Assembly: GCA_951802195.1 (NCBI GenBank)
Contig: OX637636.1
Location: 570,501-634,500 of the forward strand
From: Tausonia pullulans
Taxonomy: Eukaryota; Basidiomycota; Tremellomycetes; Cystofilobasidiales; Mrakiaceae
DNA length: 64,000 nucleotides
Direction: 5' to 3'
Shown piece after piece: positions 10,146 to 20,981 of the stretch. Numbering within the stretch: position 1 is the stretch's first letter; each line of letters opens with the position of its first letter. The translations under genes and the position numbers were made by a program. Below the pieces are notes generated by a model, which had not been told where the DNA came from, searched no databases, and saw only the letters and a list, made by a program, of their open reading frames with translations.

Positions 10146-12170
10146 GCGGTGGATTCGGGGGGATACGCGAGCCCGCCGATTGACAGCGGCAGGCCAATCA
10201 CTCTGCGCTGTCGTCCCTGCCATAGACTAGACCTCCGTGGCCTACCTTCAGAACCTCATATCACTCGAAACTGTTCAGATCGTCTTAGGCTATAAAAAGC
10301 CCTTGAGTCGACGGCAGCGTTGCTTCCAGTCGGCGCTGATGAGAGCTGGAGGTCCTTTGTCAGTGGCAGCCTGGCAGTTGACGGTGAATATCGAACCCAG
10401 GCCAAGTTCTTCACATTCAGCTGTCCAAGCCGCCACCCGTTCGAGCGTTTTTAATGCCACTTCGGAGAGGAGATAGAGGCCAGTAATGGAGCGAGAATAT
10501 AAGGAGAGGGGAAGGTTGCGAGCATGATCTCGCGTGAATACCCGTTGGATTGCCGTGACGATCTGGACATCGTTGGACACCTATATTCTCCCAAGTCCCC
10601 GGCTAAGGCCGTGGTCACAAGAGTGTGCTCGATGGCTGCCTGGGAGGAGGGCGTCGGGGAAAGGGTCGAGAGGAGGAGTGTTCAGGGAGTCGTCGTCGAT
10701 GATCATGCCAATATTCTTGAGCTCGTCGTCGTTTGGGATGACCCTTGGGTGCCATCGGCGGTCCTTGGGCAGTTGGAGGGTGCAACAACGCCCCTGGGCG
10801 CGTGCTGGGAGGCGATCGTGCGCTCTGGGCCCAGCGGCGCGACGGCTTTGGTGGGGAGGGCATGCCTTGAAGATGACCTCGTGATCCTTCCAACTTGTTG
10901 ACATCTAGAAAGAGGCGTCAGTCCCGGGCGTTCTCCTGAGTCCAGAGAGGTCAACTGACTTGGACTCGGCCCGAGAGAGCGCCGGGTACTTTGGGTTCAT
11001 ATTGGCGCTGAAAACACAACGACACCGTCTACCAGAGGCGGCCGCGCCTTCGGGACTCACTCTACGTTTCGGGCCCTTCAAAGTTCTCCAGCCAGCCCCT
11101 CTGAAAACACTTATTCTGAGTAGTGTTGAAAAGTGGATATTTGACTTATAGCCGCAACGTCGTCGAGGGGGAAGCTCAGTGGATCCCTAGTCGCACTTGA
11201 CCGTCGCGAGAGAGATCTCATGGGAAGTAGTGTCCCGAGGGACGGAGATGGCGAAGCGGTCTCCGTGATTGACAGAGGGCAGTGAGGAGGGGTGGCGGGC
11301 GGTGCTGGCGCGAGAGGAGGCGCCGAAATCGAAACCTGGTTATCGAGAGAGTCTCGTTGGTGGGCGAGGAGGGAAGAGCTCTCAGGTTGGACGGAATGAT
11401 GTCGCTACCGACAACGGTGTGCTCTCCAGCAGACGATTTCGACCTGTTTATGTGGCGGGTGGACGGGTCCGCAGGGGCGACGCAGGAGGGGTGACGGGGG
11501 CTAAGGGTGTTATTGCTGACGGGCATCTCGGGGCGTTAGGTACCACGAAAGGGCATTGTAGTCGCGTCCCAGGCGGGAAGTGCCTCGTTCGACTTGCGCT
11601 TCTTGTGAAGGGAAATTGATGCGTCGGGAGGATCTTCGGGCCATCGAGAGCCCCTAGGGAGAGGTAAGGGGAGTTTCGTGTGTCATATAGCGGGGGGTTC
11701 CAGACGACTAGATGACAAGGAAAATACCAGAGATTATGATATCATTATGTATATACAAGTCATGAGCTATATGTATGGAACGAGGTACTCCTATAGGCGA
11801 TGGTGAGTCGTAGCTAGATATAGGGGAAGCGAACATGAAAGAAGAGGTGTAAGGAAAGCAAAATATGGGTATCGACTTGATCCCATTATAAAAGGTGAAA
11901 TGTCCAAGGTACAGCGTTGATTGGAGATGACAGATGTAGGAGATAAGAGGGGACGGGGTGAGGGAGGTCTAAAAGTACATATCAAGATGACCAGCTATGT
12001 CGAGTGGTGGCTATGGTCTATGGTCTAACCATACTTCACCATCCCTGACCTGCTGTTTACCCAGGATCGATGGCGGCGTTGGCGAGAAATCGTGGCACCT
12101 AAATTTTGCTCGGCATCAAGTATCTTTGGTCTGCCTGTACCAAAGCATGTACATTTCAACTTTGCAACTC
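10146..12170. other. Gene-poor stretch between the two tRNA genes
   Basis: No gene is supported. Minus-strand frames at 10290-10580 and 10581-10904 are open for about 100 codons and could be eroded coding DNA, perhaps further LINE debris, but I cannot match them to a family. The part from about 11680 to 11990 is AT-richer than the rest of the window and contains several TATA-like strings. Confidence 0.4.
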
Positions 12171-12243
12171 GGTCCATTGGCCCAGTTGGTAAGGCGTGCC
12201 CTTCCTAAGGGTAAGATCGGCGGTTCGAACCCGTCATGGATCT
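12171..12243 (+). tRNA. tRNA-Arg(CCT), intronless
   Basis: An ordinary collinear tRNA. The acceptor GGTCCAT pairs with ATGGATC (one G-U), the D-stem GCC pairs with GGC, and the anticodon arm is TGCCC-TTCCTAA-GGGTA with anticodon CCT. The variable loop is AGATC and the T-arm is GGCGG-TTCGAAC-CCGTC. The anticodon arm resembles that of yeast tRNA-Arg(CCU). The base at the discriminator position is T, which is unusual for an arginine tRNA. A T5 terminator follows at 12262-12266. Confidence 0.85.
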
Positions 12244-12261
12244 AACGGATGTGAAATTACC

Positions 12262-12266
12262 TTTTT
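12262..12266 (+). terminator. Pol III terminator of tRNA-Arg
   Basis: A run of five T residues 18 bases after the tRNA-Arg 3' end, the usual Pol III stop signal. Confidence 0.6.
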
Positions 12267-13356
12267 GAAGGCTTGTATGTAGCCTTGATCGATTTTGGGT
12301 GGCGAAAGATGAAGACTGGATATGAGGCAGGGCAGTCCTAGGGCTCTGATGAGGCCCACACGTAAAGCGGCTGGCTCGGCTTTGGAGAGGAGTGGGTTTG
12401 ATCGTCAATGCCGCTGGGGTAGTCGAACTTCAGCTGATGGATCCGTCCTCCTGATTGCACAGTACACCGCCGGATCGCACTTTCAAGGGATATAGATTGA
12501 AGCGACGGAGCCTGATACGAAGCAGATGTTGGTCGTTCGTCCCGTTTCGTCGGATGAGCGGGGGCTATTGTTCCTCGCTCTGTCCGAAGACGTCCATCTT
12601 CTTTTCCATTATACCCACAGGCCAGGCTGAGGCCAACAATTATCCGACATGGGTCAACAGAAAGACAGGAGAGAGGAAGTGGGCGGTTTGATTGAGAAGA
12701 GTGAGGGAGATCGATGCATGAATCGATCTTCGCGCGACGGGCTGCAAGCTCTGCACATGCCTCATCACTTGTGCGAGGGCGGGAGACAGCTCGAGGGAGC
12801 TTCGACGGCATTGCCCGTCGCTCTCCCGAAGATGTCAGGGCGGGGCGCATGCGGGACTTCAGGGATGCAACCGCGGTCGTCGAATGGTCTGTTGGATTGG
12901 AGACCACGCCGGCTGGGTGTCTCCTCTTAGCCGGGAGCAATGCAGCGACGAGAGCGAGAAAAGGGGGCTCTCGTTCGCGCCCGCCGACAACGCGGGGAGG
13001 ATGGGGGAATCTGAACCGCCCCTTTTGCCCTACCTCACTGTCTCTTCGCCATCGACGAGGTCCACTGTCGACTGATATCCTTCCCTCGCCTGCCCTAGGC
13101 TGCTCCGACGCCCTCACCTCACCCTCGCCAGGCCTTCCCTCATCCTCGTCGCCCTCGGAACGCGTCCCGGCTGCCTCCTCCGTCCGCCTTCTCTCTCTCC
13201 ACCCAACCCTCCCCCGAGACAGCTCTCCTTCCGACAGCGAGGGACGACAGGCCCCGAGAGCAATCACTCCTCCCCCTTGCCCTGCACCCCCTTCCATCGT
13301 CACTCCAACAACCCTTCTCCCTCTCACCGAGAAGCAGGAGCTCACATCTAGGAGAC
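12267..13356. other. Intergenic, promoter side of the Zn2Cys6 gene
   Basis: About 1.1 kb without a supported gene. A 335-codon minus-strand frame (12338-13345) crosses it, but it is Arg/Ser/Gly-rich, lacks a recognisable domain and runs through the pyrimidine-rich leader of the downstream gene. I read it as a chance frame in GC-rich DNA. Confidence 0.5.
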
Positions 13357-16300
13357 ATGTCCAATGACAGTATCGGTGGCGGCCACCATGCTATTCCTTC
13401 TGCATTCCCTCCTCTTCCACCCCAATCGCCTCCGTCCTCCTCGTCGGCCCCGTCAGCCGTCGTCAAGTCTCTCCCGACCGCAGATGGCCAAACCAAGACC
13501 GAGCAGCCCTCCTTGCCCTCTTCGAGAGTGCCTCCCCCTCCCAAGGCGCCATCCAAGAAGGGGAAGGAAGCCAACAAGGCCGCGTCAGAGCTGAACCTGG
13601 CGTGGTGAGTGGGTGGCCGTCGTCGCTTCGTCTGACGACAAGTGACAGCTAGCTTGACGTGTTTGTGCTCAACTGTCCTCTCCCTTCCCGTTCGATTCAG
13701 CCGGACCTGTCGAAAACGCAAAGTCCGGTGAGTCGACACTGGCTGGCAAGGCGAACTAGGCAACGACGGCGACGAGCATGGGATGGACAATGCGCCTCGC
13801 CCTTATCCACCCTTGCTGTGTCGAGAGGACCACTGACAGGCGGCCCTATCTCTTGACAGATGCGACTCTGCGCGTCCCAAATGCGCCACGTGCACCCGAA
13901 GGGGGGATGTCTGCGAGTACGACGCTGAGGTGTGAGTCCGTTGGAAGAGGGTGTCTCCGGCTTGGTACGGGGCCGAGAGCCCGACCCTGACCTCGTTCAT
14001 TTTCCGTACCTGTCTGTCCCTCTCTTCCTCCGCCTAACTAACCAACGCGTCGTCCAGCCGCCGCCGCGGACCAGATATCAAGCCTCGCGCCCGAGACTCG
14101 TCCAGACTCAACGGAGGTTCTAAAGCCTCGACGGCCTCCGCCGCTGCGGCAGCCGCAGGAGGCAGCCTTCGACGGATCAACTTGAGCAGCCATCCACCCT
14201 CCTCGGGCAGCTCGTCGACAGCGCGCTCCGCTGCTGGTAGCTCTTCGTCGGGGCCCCGTCACCCTGCCGCCGCCGCTGCTGCCACAGTCTCCAGGGGATC
14301 CAACGCCGGGCTCCCTGCTCCCTCGTCGCACCAGTCGAGGGGCCTCTCTTCGACCGTCTTAACGCCCTCGGATGGCAGGGGGATGCCGCCCAACTCGCCA
14401 ATGAGGGGGGACGGCGGTGGGCCTCCGAACGACAACGGAGGCGGCGGCGATCTTCCAGGCTTCGCACCAGCACCTCATCAGGCCCTCCACCAGTGGTCGC
14501 AATGGGGGCCAACGACGCATGACGGGCTCCCCGCCGGCACATCCGGAGCAGGGCCGAGTCACAACGGTGTCAGTGGTGGTGCGATCGTGGGGCAGCTTCT
14601 TCAGCCGCAGGTGGCGAGCGTCGACCCAAGGCAGGCGTACACTCTTGCTGCGCGCCACCCGATTGAGTTTACGGGCTGGAATCAGTCGCTGGATCCTCAG
14701 GGGACCGCTTGGTACCCTGATGCTGCGGGTCAGCTAGGCGCCTGCCACCAGCCTCGATGGAACCAGCCGTCGCAGCCTGATGGCTCCTTCGACGGGCACC
14801 ACAACGGCCCGGATCTTCAGCAGCAGCCAAGGCATTCGGATCTGACCAGTCACAACTCGTCCTCAACCTCGGCGCTCTCCTGGTCCCGCGGCTACACGCC
14901 GGTTGACCCTGCCCTTCTCGCCCCAGACTCCCAAAAGCTCTTCGACGACGCCGCGTACCACCCCCGCCAGCAACAGTACCTCCAGGCCATCCCGCTCGCG
15001 CCGACGCCCTCCACAGACAGCGGCAAGACAGCGACGAACAGCGAGAGCCCCGAAAGACTCTCGTCTGAGCTTTCAAGTCTTGTCGGCCGGTCCATTGGCT
15101 CGTTCTCCGTCGACCAAGCCCAGAAGCAGATCGAGCTCGCCCTCCATGGCCTCAAGCGGAAGCGACGACTGGGCCTCACAGATCTGCTCTCTCCGGAGGA
15201 CGAGTCGGCGCTTGACACGAGCTCGCATAGCCAAGCCAAGGTTCGTCGTTCGCTCGCTCTCTTCCCTTCTCTAGTGCCATCCATTGATCACAACTCTCCC
15301 CTCAGTATCACACTTCCTGGCTCAACGCCCCAATTGCAGGCCCACCGGTCCCCTGCGCCCCTGAATTGCCAGCGGTGATCCACTGGCCCGGCCCTGCGTT
15401 CGAGCCATGGTGGGACGTCCTTGTTCGCGAACTCTCCGTCGAGTACGCTGAGCCGCCGAGTGAAGCCCGCGTCCTTGAGACAGTCATCGATTGTGTGACG
15501 AGGGTGAGCGGCCATCCGCTGCTTGGGTGCGTGTATGCACCGGCGCTCGTATGGAGTTTGAGTGTTCCAGAGAGGAGGGCAGGCTTACAGCCATCCCTCG
15601 TTTATATCGTGCGTTGTCGCCCTTGAAGCCTTAAACAGACCTTTCACTCCTGCTGACACCGTCCTCTTACCAGGTTCTCGCTCTCTCGATCCTCCTCGCA
15701 AACCCACATAGAAGTCAGGCCGGACGTGGTGACACGGGACTTTCCGGCCGACTCCTCGCCCTCCAGCTACGGTATAGCGCTGAGGGCCACCTCCGGGTCG
15801 CCGCGGAAAGGGTTGCGTCAGGGGACAAGCTCGACCTCGATCTTGTCAAGACGGCTTGCCTTATCGCTGCATTTGAGATTCAGTCTCACCCGCTTTACAA
15901 CTTTGGCCGGTTTGAACAGGCCATTCAGTGCGTTTTGGCCATCTCCTTCTTCTCGCAGGCTTCTTCTGGACTGACGATGACCACTTCATCCGCTTTAAAG
16001 CGACCTCGATGGATGGATGCTTCGCCTCTCGCGAGATCCCAACCTCGGGATGCGCGATTTCGACCCACCCGACGCCAATTCTGTCCCGCAGGTGCCCATG
16101 CACGTCGGCGAGTCCTCGCTCCCTCGCTTCCCGAAAGACGACTACGCTTCCTATGTCCTTCCGGGTACGATCGGCCCCGTGACACTGCCGAAATGGCCCA
16201 CAAGTTACGAGGATATCCATCGGGAGAGCATTCGGAGGCTTTGGTGGACGTGCTGCGATTTGACGTGCTCTTTGCAGAGATCGGTAGGTGCTGTCTGCGC

Positions 16301-17894
16301 TCAGTGATCTGGATATTTGACTGATGCTTCGCCGCCATCTTGTAGCGCTTCAACTTGCGGCTGAAGGCTCTCGAGCTCTTTGTCTTCCGCGTTGACTCGG
16401 TGAGCCCATCCTTCACATCACTCAACTTTGTTCATCACCAACCGAGTAGCCGCTCATTACCCATTATAGTATTGCGTCATGTTCCCCGCCGAGACGATCT
16501 TCCTCGAGTCACCCACCGATCATGTCTACGCGACATGCAATATTGTGGGCTTTCATTCCTTCCGGCCGAGCGAGAGTATCAGTCTTAACACCTTCATCTC
16601 TCTTTCACAGTGGGCCCTCGCATGCATCACCCAGCTCGTGCGACCCTTGCTTGTCGTTCTCTTGGGGGTTCTTCCGCTCGCTGATAGTCACATTGTTCAA
16701 CCCAGCTCTGGATGTTTGCCTTCCGGTTGCACCACCTCCACGGCGTATCACAGGCGTACAAGGACTCGGTAGCCGTCCGGGTCTGGGACGAGACATTCAA
16801 GATCGTGGGTCTCGACTCCTTTTTTATTTCGTTTTGTTTTGTTAGGAGCTAGGCTGATGCGTTCGGTGCATGTCTCAGGAATCACTCTACGGTGGCGGCG
16901 GTCTGACCGGATTCAATGTGAGCTCCGTCCAATTCTCTCTCTCACGATGAACTCCGCCTGATTCTCACGTTTCCTCCCGCCCTGCCTTCTAGATCGGTCA
17001 GCTCGGAAAGAGCCTCCCGTCCTGGCAGCAGCCGCTGGCGTCCGGCGTCCGGGCTGACCTGGGCGCTCTTGCAGGTCTTCTGTGGGCCCAGCGGGACTGG
17101 CTCGCTCTCATCCGGATGCTCGTCTCAGACGCATTCCGACGCAATGTCCCTTCTTCGCCGACGTATGTCCGATCTCCCTCCCTTGCTTGTCCAGAAGAGG
17201 TCCTCTGAAACTTTCCTTCTCCCAATCCCCCCGGCTAGACTCTCCGCCCAAGCTCTTGCTCGGTCCCTCAGCGTTAACTACCTCCGCGAGCAGGCGGCTC
17301 TCGCTCGCCAGCTCCGTACCATAGCCTGTGATGTCACACACAACTCGGCTAACGCGCCCGTCTTTTCGCGGCTTTGTGGGCACGGGACGACCATGACGAG
17401 CCAGATCATCCGGTCGGTCGCTCACACTCGCTTCCGGTCCTCGAAGAAGGCACAAGCTGACACGAAACCCCACGCAGATCCCTTGTCATTTTCAACTTTG
17501 ACCAGACGCTCTACCTCGCGCTCGAGACGATCAGGGACGAACTCCTCCCGCTCTTCTTTGACATCATTCGGCTCTACCCGTCGGAAGGTGCGATGTTACC
17601 TCCTGCATTCCTCCCCTCCCTCCTTGTGCTAACTTCCTTCCTCCCCCTCTCATCATAGGTCTTTGCCAGCTCATGCGTCTCCTCTTACCCTTCATCAACG
17701 ACGCCTCAGCCCAAGCCTCCCGTCTTGCAGGAGCCGTCCCCGATCGATTCCCCCAGGTCGTACCGGACTGGGATAGCGTGGCTCCCCTGACGAAGAGGGA
17801 GATCGAGGGTGAGATGGCAAGGAGAGCTCAGGCTGGGGCGAATGCGCAGGCGGCTGGGGCGGCGCAGCAGAAGGTTGAGGTGAGGCGGATGTGA
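13357..17894 (+). CDS. Zn2Cys6 transcription factor with fungal-specific TF domain
   Basis: A DNA-binding regulator of the Gal4 type. The first exon (13357-13604) is proline/serine-rich. Exons 13701-13727 and 13860-13931 complete the zinc cluster CRTCRKRKVRCD, then KCATCTRRGDVCEY, which is the CX2CX6C and CX2CX6C pattern. A long low-complexity exon from 14058 (Ser, Gly, Gln, His-rich) leads into a middle region with FEPWWDVLVRELSVEYAEPP and KLDLDLVKTACLIAAFEIQ. It continues with SYEDIHRESIRRLWWTCCDL, whose RR-WW run is typical of the fungal_trans ligand/regulatory domain. The C-terminus ends with an Ala/Gln-rich tail and TGA at 17892-17894. Exon edges between 15490 and 16000 are uncertain. 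The regulated pathway cannot be deduced, as no biosynthetic cluster adjoins it. It converges on the next gene with 179 bp between stops. Confidence 0.87.
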
Positions 17895-18073
17895 GATAGA
17901 GTGGTTCTGTTTCCTTATTTGATTCTTATATTCTCCTCTGTATGTCTTCTCGGGGTTCGCGTCTCGCTCTTTTTTTCTCTTTGAGCCTTCAATCTTTGGT
18001 GTCTACCTATCTTTTTCTCTTGTTTTTCTTTTCTTGTCCGATCTACGCCATGTCTTCGTTCTCTCTCCATCGA

Positions 18074-19601
18074 TCAGGCTCCCCCAGATGCCTCCGCTGC
18101 CTTCCTCTTCCGGACTTCAGCCTTGCGGTCGTCCTCAAAGTCCTGTCGGATCTTACCCCACCACACTGCGAGCCCTTGAAGGTCCTCGACCTCCTCGCCC
18201 TCCTTCGCAAGGGCGTCAACCTCCCCTTCTTCCTCCTCACCTTCCCCGTCGTCATCATCATCATCCTCAGCAGCAGATCCGGCCCCCGCCCGCTGCAGGA
18301 ATCCAGGCAAGAGCTTTGACGACCCATCTGGCGCCCGACGGAGCGTCTCGGGCAGGAGGGTCGCGAACTCGGACTGAGGCGGGTCCGACTCAGTTGGTCG
18401 GAGGATCGTCGGGCCCAGGGAGGGGAAGAGCTCGCTGATCTTCTGGCGAAGAAGGGGCGGGAAGTCGGCAGGCTAGGGATAACGGACGGACGTCGTATCA
18501 GTTGGGTGTTCGACAAGGGAGAGAGATGAGCGAGCGAGGAAGAGACACCACCGCGTACCTCCTCGCACCCAAGCCAAGTGTAAATCGCATATGATGGGAT
18601 CCCCACAAACCCAAACGCCAACGCCGTCGCCACACCCAGCGCACCAAGCGCCTTGAGCGCAACGCCTGCGGTGATGGGCGGGAGCGGCTCCTGGAGTTCG
18701 CCTGTGTCTGGGTCGATCTCGGGCTCGGGGAGTTTGTTTCGGTCGCGCCAGAGCTGGCGGAAGGCCGTGGACGGGAGGGCGACGGACTTGAGGGGGATGG
18801 AGGGAGGGGTGGAGAGTGGGCTGAAAGAGGGAGAGACGGGAGGAGGCGAGCCGGGCGTGCGAAGGGGGCGGTTCTTGGAGGGGGGGAAGAGAGGAGCGGC
18901 AGAGGAGGAGGAAGAGGTGGTTTGTGTTGAGGCCTCCGCCACCGCAGCCAACGTCGACGCGCCAACGACGGGCTGCTTCAAGGTTGGCAGACTCAGTTCC
19001 TTGGGGAGCGGCTGGCCCATCGCGCCACCCTTAGAAAGGATCGAGCTCGTCTTCACCCTCTGCGAGGAAACACCTGGGGTTCCCTGCTGAGCAGCAGCAG
19101 CAGCAGCAGCGGCGGCGAGGTGGGCCGGGATCGAGACGGCCTCCCCACGCGCAACAGCAGCAGCCGCTTCGGCAAGCTCCCTCTCCCTAGCCTGGGCGGC
19201 GACGGCCTCGGAGGCAGCGCGGATCCGGCGGACCTGGCGAACGGAGATGAGGAGACCGAGCGTGAAGAACGTCTGTGAGGGAGGGAGCCGAGGGCAGGGA
19301 AGGGTCAGTCTCCAGACGCGCGCGTCTAAGGACCACACTTCGGACCAGGGCGATGACAACGCACCCCGGCAAAACCGAGAATGTAGTATGGCGCGTTCGG
19401 GTCAAGCTCTGCCTTCTTGGCCTTCTTCTTGCGCGGCCGAGGAGGAGCGGCGGGAGCATCGCTAGCAGCGGGCGGCGCCGCGATGGCTGAAGCTGGCGTG
19501 TGGTCCACTGGTACGGGGGCAGGAGGCGTGTTCTCGGACGGGCCAGCTGCTGGAGATACTGAATTCGAGGACGACGAGGAGAAGTATGAAAGGAGGCCCA
19601 T
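18074..19601 (-). CDS. Unrecognised protein with two transmembrane segments
   Basis: Three exons: 19601-19365, 19272-18559 and 18472-18074 (TGA). The protein starts MGLLSYFSSSSS, has a Pro/Ala-rich and then Lys-rich stretch, and a first membrane segment ILGFAGTFFTLGLLISVRQV split by an intron. A long Ala/Ser/Pro-rich linker follows (including a poly-Ala run). The second segment is LGALGVATALAFGFVGIPSY. The C-terminal part is acidic with a DDDDDDGEGEEEEGE run. The two-helix layout with a basic stretch after TM1 recalls small mitochondrial proteins such as AIM11 or TMEM242, but I cannot show homology. The ATG at 19601 is chosen because it directly precedes the conserved-looking body; upstream in-frame ATGs exist. 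Confidence 0.7.
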
Positions 19602-19894
19602 GATGGTTGTTAGAAGCGGACAAGTCTCCTGGGTGTTTTCGGGCGCAAGAGCGCGTTTGGTCGCACCGGCCTCTTCTGTCTCTCTCAAGCATAGTCTGTC
19701 CATTACGTCGACACTTGCTTTATCCAAACCCGAGCTCGTTGTGCGGTCCATCTCGACGAAGCAAACGAAAATGAGCGGGAGAAAGAGACAATGGGGCTGC
19801 GGAGAACTCGCACGCTTATTGCAACGCCTGCCATAGATCATCGATTCGCAGCAGAGGTAGCTAGAGATTATAGGTTAAGTTTCACGTCTCCCTC

Positions 19895-20731
19895 TCATTG
19901 TTGTCCTCCCGCTACCTCCCGGAGGACCTTCTCGAAATTGGTGACGTCGTGCCCGAAGCGACCGAGGAAGAGGCCATCCACGCCGTCCCTGAGCTTCTCA
20001 AACAGGCCCGGCCCTGCGCTTCCCCCATACAGGATCCTCACAAGTCCCGTCCTCTTCCCACCATTGAAGCTCTCGGCCATCTTTCTCAGCTCCCTCGTGA
20101 CCGCAACAACATATTCCGCCCCAGCCGGTGCAGGCTGGCCGATCGCCCAAACAGGCTCGTACGCGAGCACGACATCGCTCTCCTCAGGGATGGCCCTGAG
20201 CAGGCTCTCCACCTGAGGCCTACACTCCTCCACGGCGCTCGCCACTCCCCTGTCCTCCCTCTCGCCGATACACACAAGAGGGACGAGCCCTGCAGCACTG
20301 ACGGCCGAGGCCTTGCGCGCGACGAGGACGTCCGTCTCGCCGAGGAGACGGCGGCGTTCGGCGTGGCCGAGCTCGACAAGGCCGACGTTGTAGTGGGAGA
20401 GGTGGGCGGGGGAGATCTCGCCTGTGAAGGGACCTGAGGCCTCCCAAAAACAGTCTTGAGCGCCGAGGATGAGCGGCGAGGGTGAAGAGGTGGACGCCGG
20501 CGTCCCGTTCGACCGGGAGGAGGAAGAGCCCCCGATACCGTTGCTAATGAGGTTTGAGACGGGGGCGATGGCGAGGAAGTCTGGAATGACAAAAACATCT
20601 ATGCCGAGGGAGGACGCCAAGTCGGCCAGCGGGAGGAGCGAAGTGCAGTAGGCAAGCGTCATGACCGGGTCGAAGTACATCTTGAGCGAGACGCCGACGA
20701 GCGGCCGGCGCGTTGTTGTTATCGAGGTCAT
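19895..20731 (-). CDS. Triosephosphate isomerase-family protein
   Basis: A single-exon frame of 278 residues. It has the TIM-barrel signature residues: GVSLKMYFD, with the Lys equivalent to TIM Lys12 near residue 17; LVELGHAERRRLLGE, with the catalytic His; VVLAYEPVWAIG, with the catalytic Glu; and RILYGGSAGPGLFEKL and GLFLGRFGHD, the phosphate-binding loops. Classical TIM interconverts dihydroxyacetone phosphate and glyceraldehyde 3-phosphate. The N-terminal SLKMYF in place of NWKMN, and an inserted Ser-rich loop after about residue 70, suggest a paralogue, perhaps acting on another sugar phosphate in a sugar or polyol catabolic pathway, rather than the glycolytic enzyme. That substrate idea is inference. 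It is the only clearly intronless gene in this intron-rich window, which might hint at horizontal acquisition or retroposition. Confidence 0.85.
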   Translation of the reverse strand: MTSITTTRRPLVGVSLKMYFDPVMTLAYCTSLLPLADLASSLGIDVFVIPDFLAIAPVSNLISNGIGGSSSSRSNGTPASTSSPSPLILGAQDCFWEASGPFTGEISPAHLSHYNVGLVELGHAERRRLLGETDVLVARKASAVSAAGLVPLVCIGEREDRGVASAVEECRPQVESLLRAIPEESDVVLAYEPVWAIGQPAPAGAEYVVAVTRELRKMAESFNGGKRTGLVRILYGGSAGPGLFEKLRDGVDGLFLGRFGHDVTNFEKVLREVAGGQQ

Positions 20732-20981
20732 ACGTCACGGGGAGATTAGGAGAAGAGTTGAGCTGGCTGCCTGAGGCGCGTTGGGGTAATGGTTGAGAGT
20801 GAAAGACCGATGGGCAAGGCAAAGACAGGGCGCGGTGCGTCGCAACTTCGGGCCGAAGCTCCGGGTGGCTCGAGGTTCGCTCAAAGCGGAAGAGCCGAGG
20901 GGTGTAGTTCACGGAACACGGAGTTCTTCACACAAGGTAGTTGATACATGATAGATTCGACCTTCACCAATTCCTCCAAAC

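Noticed and set aside
12338-13345. 335-codon minus-strand open frame upstream of the Zn2Cys6 gene
   Set aside because: Arg/Ser/Gly-rich with no domain, runs antisense through the promoter and leader of a well-supported gene, and is typical of chance frames in GC-rich DNA.
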